Positions 18,195-26,824 of a stretch of 64,000 nt of DNA are shown here, in pieces. The DNA lies in contig JAITXT010000021.1 of assembly GCA_031284585.1 (NCBI GenBank), positions 34,563-98,562 of the forward strand, read 5' to 3'. How positions within the stretch are numbered: the stretch's first letter is position 1; every line of letters starts with the position of its first letter. The position numbers were made by a program, and so were the translations under genes. Below the pieces are notes generated by a model that was not told the origin of the DNA, ran no database searches, and worked only from the letters and a program-made list of their open reading frames with translations. The DNA is from Acholeplasmatales bacterium. GTDB taxonomy: Bacteria > Bacillota_I > Bacilli_A > Acholeplasmatales > Acholeplasmataceae.

Positions 18195-18944
18195 ATGAAT
18201 AATAAAAAAGGATCAAAAATAGTTTTAATTACAAGTATTGCGTTCTTATTGGTTTTTATATTTCTGATAGGAATTGGGGAAAACGAAAATGTTATTATTC
18301 CAATTATTTTTATTATATTTTTTCTTCCTGTATTGATTTTTATTTTTATAGCCATGAGGAAAAATACGGGAAATGAAAAAAAACCCGAAATTTTTCAAGA
18401 TGAGTTTAAAGTTAAAGAGACGAAAACTAGTTTTAATGGAGTTCCTATTTATCGTAAGGTGGATAAATATTTTCTAATTCTTAAAGATAATAGATTTAAA
18501 TTGATGGCTAATGAAGATGGTTATAAGATTCTTTTAGATGTGATGATTTCTGATTTAATTAGTATTAAAGAAACATACAACAAAAAAATTAGAATAACTT
18601 TTCATCAAGATGACACACATAGAGATATTGAAGTACCTTTATTATTAAAAGAAATTTTACAAGAAGAATTTAGTAATTTATACAAGGAATTTGTTACAAA
18701 TGAAGTTACTTCTAATATTGTACCGGAGGTATTAGAATCTAGTGATATAGATTTTGTTCCCTTTGAAGAAAATGAGAGAATAGTTGGAAGAAATGATATT
18801 AATATACTTGAGAGAAATAATTCTACAATCCAGATGGATAAATCTATTAAATTAGCCGAATTAAACACTTTGTTTATGTCAGGGAAAATTAATGTTGATG
18901 AATATGTTTCTCTTCGAGATAAGATAATTGCGGACAAAGAATGA
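18195..18944 (+). CDS. Membrane protein with PH-like core and SHOCT domain
   Basis: A 249-residue protein. Two hydrophobic helices at ~12-27 and ~34-54 are followed by a cytoplasmic beta-rich section (~75-150, YFLILKDNRFKL ... RITFHQD) that looks like a bacterial PH-type domain, a loose acidic linker, and a C-terminal SHOCT motif (~217-249, LAELNTLFMSGKINVDEYVSLRDKII). SHOCT motifs are short helical pieces found at the ends of many membrane proteins and are thought to mediate oligomerisation. SD GAGGTG precedes the ATG. The next gene follows after 28 bases. Confidence 0.7.
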   Translation: MNNKKGSKIVLITSIAFLLVFIFLIGIGENENVIIPIIFIIFFLPVLIFIFIAMRKNTGNEKKPEIFQDEFKVKETKTSFNGVPIYRKVDKYFLILKDNRFKLMANEDGYKILLDVMISDLISIKETYNKKIRITFHQDDTHRDIEVPLLLKEILQEEFSNLYKEFVTNEVTSNIVPEVLESSDIDFVPFEENERIVGRNDINILERNNSTIQMDKSIKLAELNTLFMSGKINVDEYVSLRDKIIADKE

Positions 18945-18972
18945 TTATTTATAATCTTATATTCTTATAAAA

Positions 18973-20436
18973 ATGCTTTATTTAGAAGAAGAAATAAAAA
19001 ATCTAGTTTATAAATATAATCCTAGTGGTCATTTAGAAATATTCAAAGAAAACAAAATAGAGTTTAAGACATCATTTGGATATCTAAATGAATCTCTTAA
19101 TTTAAAGATCAAAGATGATTCTCTTTTCTCATTTAGTTTTATGTCTAAAATTTTTATTATCATTTCTTTATATCAATTAGTCGAAAAAGGGCTGCTTGAT
19201 TTAGAAACACCCTTAAATAAATTAATTCCAGAACTAAATAATACTTATTCATTTTCTGTTTCCAAAGTAATAAGTGGAAAAAGTAAAATAAAAGACTTGC
19301 AAGATGATATTAATAGAAAATACCAAAATGAAAAATTCTATTTAGAATTAAATGATTTAGAAAAGATTTTGTATGATTTCAAACAAAGTACTTTGAGTAT
19401 AGAATTTCCTGATGTAATTTCTTATCTAAATAATAACAGTTTAGGTGATTTAAATTTATCTAATAATTCAAAAACTATTCTTCTTTTATTAAAGAAAGTA
19501 GTAGAAGTAGTTTCAAGCATGAAATTAGAAGAATACATAATAAATAATATATTCTTGCCCAATGATATTAACATTAGATCAGGATATAATACAAGGTTAC
19601 TTTCTTATTCTAATTTTATTGATGGGAACAACAAGGCATTAGAATTTATAGGTGATATTTCAGAGTATTTTATGATTTCTTTTGATGAGTTATCTAAATT
19701 CTTTTCTTCTCTTTTTAATTACAAATTACTAAAAAAAGAAACATGTAAATTACTTTTACCTAAAAATGATGAATATTATGGAATTCTATTTTATTATGAT
19801 AATGGATTTATTAATGCGGATATTAATTCTTTAAAAGGCACTTGTTCAAGTGGGATGGATAATAAATCTCTTGATTTACTAGTTGTTCTTACTAGAAACT
19901 CTTTTGGGAAGAAGATACCAGGCCCTACAAGCGATGAATCTTTTTATTCTGGATTAATTGATGTACTTTTTACTAATTATTTTAAATATAATAATCCTAA
20001 ACTTAAGAAAATGGAATTTAAATATTTAAATAGTGCTTGTAAAATAGATGTTTTTGAAGAACAGTATAGATATGTTGCAAGCGGAGCATTTACTATCGCC
20101 TATTGTTCTTTTTCTAAAAAAAATCATATTTATGTTTTAGTAGATAATGATTGCGTTGTGGGACTTGTATCTCTCTTTTGGGATAAAACTCTGAAAATAT
20201 ACCAATTAAATTCCATTATTATTGATAAAAAATTTCAAAACAAGGGCTATGGTAAATATATTGCAAATGAAGGATCTAAAATTCTATTTAAAAAAGGAGC
20301 TCACTTAGTTGAAATAGGGGTAAATAGGAACAATCTAATCGCTATCAAGACTTATCTTTCTTCAGGTTTTATTATTTCTAGTAGTGATTCGTCTCATTAC
20401 ACTTTAGTTAGATATAAGAATGATTTATTAAATTAA
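18973..20436 (+). CDS. Beta-lactamase-fold domain without nucleophile, fused to a GNAT acetyltransferase
   Basis: A 487-residue protein. The first ~335 residues follow class C beta-lactamase/PBP-like proteins (FSFSFMSKIF ... LYQLVEKGLLDLETPLNKLIPE), but in the S-x-x-K motif around Lys59 the catalytic Ser position is Phe56, and the Tyr-x-Asn and K-T-G motifs are not clear, so this half is probably inactive. The last ~140 residues are a GNAT N-acetyltransferase with the acetyl-CoA loop QNKGYG and the following FIISSSDSSHYTLVRY. No signal peptide: both halves would be cytoplasmic, unlike normal beta-lactamases. The substrate is unknown. Confidence 0.7.
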   Translation: MLYLEEEIKNLVYKYNPSGHLEIFKENKIEFKTSFGYLNESLNLKIKDDSLFSFSFMSKIFIIISLYQLVEKGLLDLETPLNKLIPELNNTYSFSVSKVISGKSKIKDLQDDINRKYQNEKFYLELNDLEKILYDFKQSTLSIEFPDVISYLNNNSLGDLNLSNNSKTILLLLKKVVEVVSSMKLEEYIINNIFLPNDINIRSGYNTRLLSYSNFIDGNNKALEFIGDISEYFMISFDELSKFFSSLFNYKLLKKETCKLLLPKNDEYYGILFYYDNGFINADINSLKGTCSSGMDNKSLDLLVVLTRNSFGKKIPGPTSDESFYSGLIDVLFTNYFKYNNPKLKKMEFKYLNSACKIDVFEEQYRYVASGAFTIAYCSFSKKNHIYVLVDNDCVVGLVSLFWDKTLKIYQLNSIIIDKKFQNKGYGKYIANEGSKILFKKGAHLVEIGVNRNNLIAIKTYLSSGFIISSSDSSHYTLVRYKNDLLN

Positions 20437-20605
20437 TTATTTATTTAAATCTTGATTTTTATTAATCTTTTTTAAAATGCTTATTTAAGTTCTAAAAATT
20501 GAATAAAAATGTTACTAATGTTTATCATAATTTTTTAAAAATATTCAAAGTTTAAAAAAACGAAATAATTGATTTGTATATATAGTAAGCAGTTTTATCC
20601 ATTTA
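20437..20605. other. Upstream region of the glycan operon
   Basis: An AT-rich stretch between the GNAT fusion gene and the promoter of the GH130 operon. I see no gene, RNA fold or clear terminator in it. Confidence 0.4.
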
Positions 20606-20630
20606 GGAAAGCGATTACATATTGTATAAT
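20602..20630 (+). promoter_or_regulatory. Promoter of the GH130 glycan operon
   Basis: A perfect TATAAT at 20625-20630; the -35 position (20602-20607, TTTAGG) is weak, which suits an activator-dependent promoter. The expected start near 20637 gives a leader of only ~14 bases before the ATG at 20651. Confidence 0.55.
20606..20619. promoter_or_regulatory. cre-like catabolite/LacI-family operator
   Basis: GGAAAGCGATTACA matches the CcpA consensus TGWAANCGNTNWCA at 13 of 14 positions (only the first base differs). It lies in the spacer between -35 and -10, where binding would block transcription. A local LacI-type regulator could use the same kind of site. Confidence 0.6.
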
Positions 20631-20650
20631 TAAGGTAAGGTAAATGATAA

Positions 20651-21670
20651 ATGATCAAATATTATACTAAAAATCCACTCTTAACTAAAAATGTTGTTAT
20701 TCCAACCGACGAAAGATTTGAAGTAGTAGGGGTTTTTAATCCTGGAGTTCATTTATTTAATTCTAAGACTATTTTGATAGCAAGGGTTGCTGAAAGAGCT
20801 ATAAGTGATAATAAAGATATAATTAAAGTACCAATTTATAAAAATGGTACTTTTGAAATACTTGAATTCAATAGAAATGATGAAGATGTTTTCCTAGAAG
20901 ATGAAAGAGTAATTATTAAAAATCAGAAGAAGTATCTAACTTCAATTTCTCATTTTGAAGTATTTGAATCAATAGATGGGTATCAATTTCATAGTACTAA
21001 TGTTAAAATTTATCCTAGTGATATTTATGAAGAATATGGAATTGAAGATGCAAGGATAACTAAAATAGCTAATAAATATTATATTACTTACAGTGCGGTA
21101 TCTCCACTTGGAATAGTAGTAAAATTAATGGAAACTACTGATTTTATTAATTTTACTAAGAAAGGAATAATCCTTCCTCCCGATAATAAAGATGCTCATT
21201 TATTTCCAAATAAAATAAACGGAAAATATTACTTATTACATAGACCTGCAAGTGCCTATTTTCTCTCTCCTGAGGTTTGGATTTCTTCATCCTCTAATTT
21301 ATTAGATTTTGGAAATCATAGACATTTAATATCAAGAGATGCCAAATACGATGAATTAAGAAATGGGATTAGTTCTAGCCCAATTCTCATCAATAATACT
21401 TGGTTTTGTCTTTTACATGGAGCAGATTCTACTAATAAATACCGAGTGGGTTATGTATTATTAGATAAAAATGATCCATCAATTGTTATTAAACGTAGTG
21501 TAGTTCCTTTTTTAAGTCCTGTAAATAAATATGAAAGAGAAGGTTTTTTCCCTAATGTAGTATTCCCTTGTGGATTAATTAAAAAAAGATCTAAATTTTT
21601 TATTTATTATGGATCAGCAGATGAAAGTATTTCTTTAGTAATTGTAGATATTCAGGAGTTAGGTTTATGA
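20651..21670 (+). CDS. GH130 family glycoside phosphorylase (beta-mannoside type)
   Basis: A 339-residue GH130 enzyme, cytoplasmic, with the five-bladed propeller pattern: NPGVHLF near 30, ILIAR at ~41, the family signature GIEDARIT with the probable catalytic acid Asp133, DAHLFPNKINGKYYLLHRP, and FFPNVVFPCG plus YYGSAD near the end. GH130 members cleave beta-mannosides with phosphate, releasing mannose 1-phosphate; a few are hydrolases. The subgroup and exact linkage cannot be read here. It is the first gene of an operon; its end overlaps the permease start by four bases. Confidence 0.9.
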   Translation: MIKYYTKNPLLTKNVVIPTDERFEVVGVFNPGVHLFNSKTILIARVAERAISDNKDIIKVPIYKNGTFEILEFNRNDEDVFLEDERVIIKNQKKYLTSISHFEVFESIDGYQFHSTNVKIYPSDIYEEYGIEDARITKIANKYYITYSAVSPLGIVVKLMETTDFINFTKKGIILPPDNKDAHLFPNKINGKYYLLHRPASAYFLSPEVWISSSSNLLDFGNHRHLISRDAKYDELRNGISSSPILINNTWFCLLHGADSTNKYRVGYVLLDKNDPSIVIKRSVVPFLSPVNKYEREGFFPNVVFPCGLIKKRSKFFIYYGSADESISLVIVDIQELGL

Positions 21671-22632
21671 CGAATACTTACCTTGAGAAGAATAAAGATA
21701 GTTTTTCTAAAAAAACAATAAAATACTTAAAGAAAACTGATTTCTTTAAAAATAAAGGAAGATATTTATTATTACTACCTTCTCTTGTTTTTATGGTTGT
21801 CTTTGCTTATTTTCCAATGGTTGGTATTGTTATAGCTTTTCAAGAATATGATCCTGTTCAAGGTTTTTTTGGTTCTAAATGGATAGGAATTGAGAACTTT
21901 AAGTTCTTTTTTCAAGGAACAGAATGGATTCAAGTAACAGTTAATACTTTGTATTTAAATGCTCTATTTATCTTAACTGGAACATTTCTTTCAATAGCGA
22001 TCGCTATAATGATGAGTGAAATCCATAAAAGGATATTTAAAAAAGCTTCTCAAACCTTAATGACTTTACCTAACTTTGTTTCCTGGGCTACAATTGCTTT
22101 ATTTTCTGTTGTTTTCTTAGAATCTGATGGTATTATAAACGTTATTTTAGAGTTATTTGGCAGGGAACCGATTTCTTTTTATTCAGATCCTGATGTTTGG
22201 GTTTCTGTTTTTGTAATTATTAAAGCTTGGAAAGGAGCTGGTTGGGGAGCTATTATTTATATGGCTGCTATTTTATCTATTGATAATGAAATATATGAAG
22301 CTGCGATGATGGATGGAGCATCAAGATTTCAATGTATTTTTAAAATTACAATTCCTTTAATTAAAAATGTAATTGTTCTTATGCTTATTATGAGTATTGG
22401 CGGTATATTTAAGGGAGATTTCGGAATGATATATCCTTTTATTGGGGATAATTCAATGTTATATCCAACAACAGATGTGATAGACACCTATGTTTATAGG
22501 GCACTAAGGAGTTTTACAAACTATGGACGTGCAGCAGCTATAGGACTTTATCAATCGATCATGGGATTTATTTTAGTTTTATTAGCAAACTTTTTGGCGA
22601 AAAGATATTCACCAGAAAGTGCAATATTTTAA
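21667..22632 (+). CDS. ABC sugar importer permease, LplB/YtcP type
   Basis: A 321-residue inner-membrane permease with six predicted helices. The EAA loop that binds the ATPase is EAAMMDGASRFQCIFKITIP, and the N-terminus (LLLLPSLVFMVVFAYFPMVGIVIAFQEYDP) is characteristic of LplB-type permeases that import complex or uronic sugar oligomers. ATG 21667 overlaps the GH130 stop. No ATP-binding gene is in the operon, so the importer probably shares a general MsmX/UgpC-like ATPase encoded elsewhere, as in other systems of this type. Confidence 0.95.
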   Translation: MTNTYLEKNKDSFSKKTIKYLKKTDFFKNKGRYLLLLPSLVFMVVFAYFPMVGIVIAFQEYDPVQGFFGSKWIGIENFKFFFQGTEWIQVTVNTLYLNALFILTGTFLSIAIAIMMSEIHKRIFKKASQTLMTLPNFVSWATIALFSVVFLESDGIINVILELFGREPISFYSDPDVWVSVFVIIKAWKGAGWGAIIYMAAILSIDNEIYEAAMMDGASRFQCIFKITIPLIKNVIVLMLIMSIGGIFKGDFGMIYPFIGDNSMLYPTTDVIDTYVYRALRSFTNYGRAAAIGLYQSIMGFILVLLANFLAKRYSPESAIF

Positions 22633-22642
22633 GGAGGGTAAT

Positions 22643-23548
22643 TTGAGTCTAAGGCGTATTCCTTTCAAAAAAGAAAGAACAAGTGACAAAGTAACGTTAA
22701 TAAGTTTTTATGTAATCATTATTTTCTTTTCTCTAATCTGTATTTATCCTTTCTACCAAGTTTTAATTAGTAGTTTCGCAGATGAAGTTACTTTGATTAG
22801 AGAAGGTTATAAAATTATTCCAAGCCAATTTTCACTTGATGCTTATAGAACTCTATTCGGTTCTAGTGAAATAATGGCTTCCTATGGACTAACAATTTCC
22901 ATTACCTTAGTAGGAACTATTGTTCAAGTTATAATTACAGCTATGGCTGCGTATGCATTATCTGGAACAAAATTAAAATACCGAAATTTCTTTAATCTTT
23001 TATATTTTATAACAATGTTATTTTCTGGGGGATTAATACCTTACTATATATTAATTACTAATTATCTACATTTAACAGATAACCTTTTAGTTTACATTAT
23101 TCCTTTTGCTTTTAATGTTTGGAATATGTTTCTATTAAGAAATTTCTTTAGTGAAATTCCTAATGATTTAATTGAAAGTGCAAAGTTAGATGGAGCAAAT
23201 GAACTTCAAATTGCATTTAAAGTTGTGATTCCCATTAGTCTTCCTGCTATAGCAACCGTATCATTATTTACAGCTCTTGCTTTCTGGAATGAATGGATGA
23301 CTTCACAGTTATATATTAATGATTCACAGTTTTATACACTTCAATACTTGATTGTAAAGATGGTAAATAACGTGAGTGCGGCTAGTAATTTAGGCCAAAG
23401 TGGACTCGCCCCAGGTATGATAACAGTTCCTGCTAATACATTACGTTTAGCAACTTCAATTATCACTGTTGGTCCAATAATATTCTTATATCCTTTCCTA
23501 CAAAAGTATTTTGTAGCAGGTTTAAGAGTAGGGGCAATTAAAGGTTAA
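22643..23548 (+). CDS. ABC sugar importer permease, LplC type
   Basis: A 301-residue partner permease from TTG 22643, which follows a strong AAGGAGGG at 22631-22638; a GTG at 22619 inside the previous gene has no such site. It has the EAA-type loop ESAKLDGANELQIAFKVVIPIS and the LplC-family ending PFLQKYFVAGLRVGAIKG. With the preceding permease it forms the membrane channel of the importer. Confidence 0.95.
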   Translation: MSLRRIPFKKERTSDKVTLISFYVIIIFFSLICIYPFYQVLISSFADEVTLIREGYKIIPSQFSLDAYRTLFGSSEIMASYGLTISITLVGTIVQVIITAMAAYALSGTKLKYRNFFNLLYFITMLFSGGLIPYYILITNYLHLTDNLLVYIIPFAFNVWNMFLLRNFFSEIPNDLIESAKLDGANELQIAFKVVIPISLPAIATVSLFTALAFWNEWMTSQLYINDSQFYTLQYLIVKMVNNVSAASNLGQSGLAPGMITVPANTLRLATSIITVGPIIFLYPFLQKYFVAGLRVGAIKG

Positions 23549-23569
23549 TAAAAAAAAGGAGGATTTAGA

Positions 23570-25291
23570 ATGAAAAAAATCGTACTACTATTAATTTGTT
23601 TGATAGGATTTATCGCATTTATTAGTTGTGATAAAGATTCAAACAATGATGATAGCGAAATTAGGTTTTATTTATGGAGTGATGACGGAGGAGTTCCTAG
23701 TGGATTTAATGAGGTCTTAAAAAACTTTAATGAAAATGCTGGTAAGGAACTAGATTTAAGTTTGAAGTTTGCATTTGATACTCAAGCTGATTACAAACAA
23801 AATCTTAATTTAAGTATTGCATCAGGTCAGAACAATTTTGATGTTGTTTTTGATGCCCAGTGGATTTATTTACAGGAGTTTGCTAAAAAGAATTATTACT
23901 ATAATTTAACAGAATATTTTAATAATGATTCTTATCCTGGATTAAAGGCGAATTTTACTCCAGATTATCTGGAAAATAATTACTTTAATAATGGTGTTTA
24001 TGGTATTCCATTAACCCAAACATTTGGAGAAATATCGGTTGCTTATATTAGAAAAGATTTTAGAGTTGAATGTGCTAACGATACTTCTTATGTTAAACAT
24101 CCATCAATTTTAACTTCTAGTGTAGTTGCAAGTAATCTATTAGATGGAATTGATAATTTTGATGAGTTAGAGTATTATTTATATTGGGTAAAAGATAATA
24201 AAAATGGAGTCGTTCCATCTCTTTGTAATAATGATGGAACTTGGGGAGCTTGGGATTTAATTAATACAAGTACTCCTCCTACTAAAAGTGCTCAGGATTA
24301 TGTCAATGCTTCTATTAAGCAAGATATCTTGATTAAACAAGGATTCGTAGGATCAGCTTATATTAAAAATGATGAAGTTATGGCAGCCGATTTATCTGAA
24401 TTCCTAAATCCAGATACTTTAAAAGGTATTAATTCCTATCCAGCTGGTTTTACAACTGGAGATAATCGTTGGCAAGAACAATTTCAAATTGCGTCACGTT
24501 GGGCAAAAGATGAAATAATTGCGAAAGATGTCATGTCTACAACCGTTTCAAATGCTAACTTTTTAGCAGGTCTTGGTGGAAGTATTGTTCAAACTATCAA
24601 TAACTTTTCTTCTTATGAAGCTCAGTTGGTTGCGAAAAACCCAGGAGCAGAACTTGAAATTTATGTAAATAATCCAGTTTTAAGAGAAAAGAGATTAGGC
24701 TACCAACAAACAGATTTCAAAGCTTGGAATTTCTTATCTATTCCTAAGACCGTTAGTTTAAATAAAGTAAAAAAGATTATGAAGTTCTTTGATTGGTTGT
24801 TTTTAACAGAAGAAAATCATGATTTATTTCAATATGGTATTAGAGGAGTTAATTGGGATGAATCAAAAGATTCAAATAATAATTATGTACCTGGTACTAT
24901 TTCTAATTTAGGTTTTAGTACTTATACATTCCCTGCTTTTGAACTAACTTGGAACCCTAATTTCATTAGAGTACAGATGGCATCAGATCCTAAAGTTATG
25001 GAGTATTCTACCTTTATGTATGATATTACTAGATATGTGAGAATTCTATATTCTGAATTTACTTTTGATCCTAACCGAACTACTTTATTATCAAATGCGA
25101 TTAATAATGCGGAATTAGCATCTAATTTAACTCATAGAACGGCATACTTCTTAGGACAAGTTAATAATCCAATTACTTCATGGAGTAATGAACTTTCTAC
25201 AAGATATAGTAATAATAGTCTTCAAGAAGCTTTAAGAATTATTCAAGAAGAATTAATCTTGCAACTACAAACATATATCGATAGCCTATAA
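23570..25291 (+). CDS. Extracellular sugar-binding lipoprotein (LplA type)
   Basis: A 573-residue solute-binding lipoprotein with Cys20 in AFISC and a mature start DKDSNNDD. The long size, two-lobed pattern and place behind LplB/LplC-type permeases fit the family 1 binding proteins (LplA) for oligosaccharides. Segments such as NFDVVFDAQW and GVYGIPLTQT are typical of the ligand-facing hinge. SD AAAGGAGG. The ligand is presumably the glycan attacked by GH130 (inference from the operon). Confidence 0.92.
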   Translation: MKKIVLLLICLIGFIAFISCDKDSNNDDSEIRFYLWSDDGGVPSGFNEVLKNFNENAGKELDLSLKFAFDTQADYKQNLNLSIASGQNNFDVVFDAQWIYLQEFAKKNYYYNLTEYFNNDSYPGLKANFTPDYLENNYFNNGVYGIPLTQTFGEISVAYIRKDFRVECANDTSYVKHPSILTSSVVASNLLDGIDNFDELEYYLYWVKDNKNGVVPSLCNNDGTWGAWDLINTSTPPTKSAQDYVNASIKQDILIKQGFVGSAYIKNDEVMAADLSEFLNPDTLKGINSYPAGFTTGDNRWQEQFQIASRWAKDEIIAKDVMSTTVSNANFLAGLGGSIVQTINNFSSYEAQLVAKNPGAELEIYVNNPVLREKRLGYQQTDFKAWNFLSIPKTVSLNKVKKIMKFFDWLFLTEENHDLFQYGIRGVNWDESKDSNNNYVPGTISNLGFSTYTFPAFELTWNPNFIRVQMASDPKVMEYSTFMYDITRYVRILYSEFTFDPNRTTLLSNAINNAELASNLTHRTAYFLGQVNNPITSWSNELSTRYSNNSLQEALRIIQEELILQLQTYIDSL

Positions 25292-25293
25292 TA

Positions 25294-26808
25294 ATGAATA
25301 AAAAATTAATATGTTTAGTGATTACAATTCTCTTTTCACTTGAACTATATTCAATTAAATATTATGCGAAAGACTATTCATGCGTAGAAGAAGAATTTGT
25401 AGTTTCTTATTACGCTGGTGAGGCTAACTTTTCAATTTATCTAGATAATTATAATAATCTATATAGTGTTGGATCTAATGCAAGCGGTCAACTTGGAAGG
25501 GGATTTTCTGATCAATCTAAGAAGATAGAACCATTAACTACCAAGGTTCTAAGTGATGTTAGTCTTGTATCAACTGGTAGAAGTGGCTTTGTTATCGCTT
25601 ATACTAATGATTCTACTCTTTATGGGTGGGGAATCAACCAGTACGGACAAACAGGACATAAAACTAAAAATTCTACTGATCCAACAGATAACATTATTTC
25701 TATTCCATCAGTAATTCATTTAGATGATAATATTAAAATAAAAGATATTAAATCTGGAGAGCGTCATACCTTGCTTTTAGATATTAATGGAAATGTATAT
25801 GCATTTGGAAATAATAATTTAGGTCAACTAGGTTTAGGTTTAGAAACCTCAAGAAAAACTATCGTAAGCGAACCTACTAAAATAGATGAGTTATTCTTTA
25901 ATTATGAAAAAATAGTTCAAATTGAAACATCTGAATATACTAGTTATTGTTTAACTGAAAGTGGAGATTTATATACTTTTGGAGATAATAGTGATGGTAC
26001 TTTAGGAGATAGTAGTGAGGACTATCAAAAAATAGTTAATGTTCCAACCTTCACAGACATTAGAAACGTAGAAAAGATTTCTGCTAAATCTACCACTTGT
26101 TTGTATTTAACAGCCGATAACAAAGCATTTGTCTTTGGATCTAACATTTTTAATCAGTTTGGTAATTTAGAATTCACAGGTCTAAAAAGTAGTGTTCCTG
26201 TTGAAATTAAAGATTTACAAGATTTAGAAGGAGTGAAGAGTAATGATAAAATTATAGATATTTTAGCTGGTGGAATTAGTAATTTCCTATTAACTGATAA
26301 AAATGATATTTATAGTTTTGGGAGTGGGGGCTCGAATGAGTTAGGTTTTGATATCTTTAATGCAGAGAGCGTCTTCAATACTCCTGGAATTACTAGTCCT
26401 AAATTAGGAATCCCGACTAAAATAAATTTTTATGAACCACTTAGTATTAAAGAAATAACAGAGAAAAAATTGACTGAATATATTGGAAAAACTCCTGCAA
26501 TACTCTCCCACAAGATAGATGTTAAAATAGATAAATTTATTAATTCATCTGGAAGTAGGACATTTATTAGAGATATTAATGGAAATGTTTGGTCATTTGG
26601 TAACAATGAAGATGGACAAGTAGCAAGCGGAAATATTGCTACTATAGTATGTCCTATAATTTCTACTCTTTATCGTGATGATAATTATGATAAAGAAATT
26701 AAACAAAAAAATTATTTGATAGGACCAATAATTGGTATATCATTAATATTTGGTACAGGTTTGGCGTTTATTATCTATGCAGAAATAAAACGCTATTCAA
26801 ATAAATAA
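25294..26808 (+). CDS. RCC1-repeat surface protein with C-terminal membrane helix
   Basis: A 504-residue protein: signal peptide (~1-22), a series of RCC1/ATS1-type propeller repeats (LYSVGSNASGQLG, LYGWGINQYGQTG, VYAFGNNNLGQLG, LYTFGDNSDGTLG, AFVFGSNIFNQFG, IYSFGSGGSNELG, VWSFGNNEDGQVA, so seven units), then a linker and one membrane helix (~474-496) with a basic tail. RCC1 propellers usually act in protein or glycan contact; no catalytic motif is seen. It sits two bases after the binding lipoprotein, with no clear ribosome site, so translation is probably coupled. An RCC1 protein in a sugar import operon is unexpected. Confidence 0.85.
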   Translation: MNKKLICLVITILFSLELYSIKYYAKDYSCVEEEFVVSYYAGEANFSIYLDNYNNLYSVGSNASGQLGRGFSDQSKKIEPLTTKVLSDVSLVSTGRSGFVIAYTNDSTLYGWGINQYGQTGHKTKNSTDPTDNIISIPSVIHLDDNIKIKDIKSGERHTLLLDINGNVYAFGNNNLGQLGLGLETSRKTIVSEPTKIDELFFNYEKIVQIETSEYTSYCLTESGDLYTFGDNSDGTLGDSSEDYQKIVNVPTFTDIRNVEKISAKSTTCLYLTADNKAFVFGSNIFNQFGNLEFTGLKSSVPVEIKDLQDLEGVKSNDKIIDILAGGISNFLLTDKNDIYSFGSGGSNELGFDIFNAESVFNTPGITSPKLGIPTKINFYEPLSIKEITEKKLTEYIGKTPAILSHKIDVKIDKFINSSGSRTFIRDINGNVWSFGNNEDGQVASGNIATIVCPIISTLYRDDNYDKEIKQKNYLIGPIIGISLIFGTGLAFIIYAEIKRYSNK

Positions 26809-26824
26809 AAAAAAGGAGAAAAAA

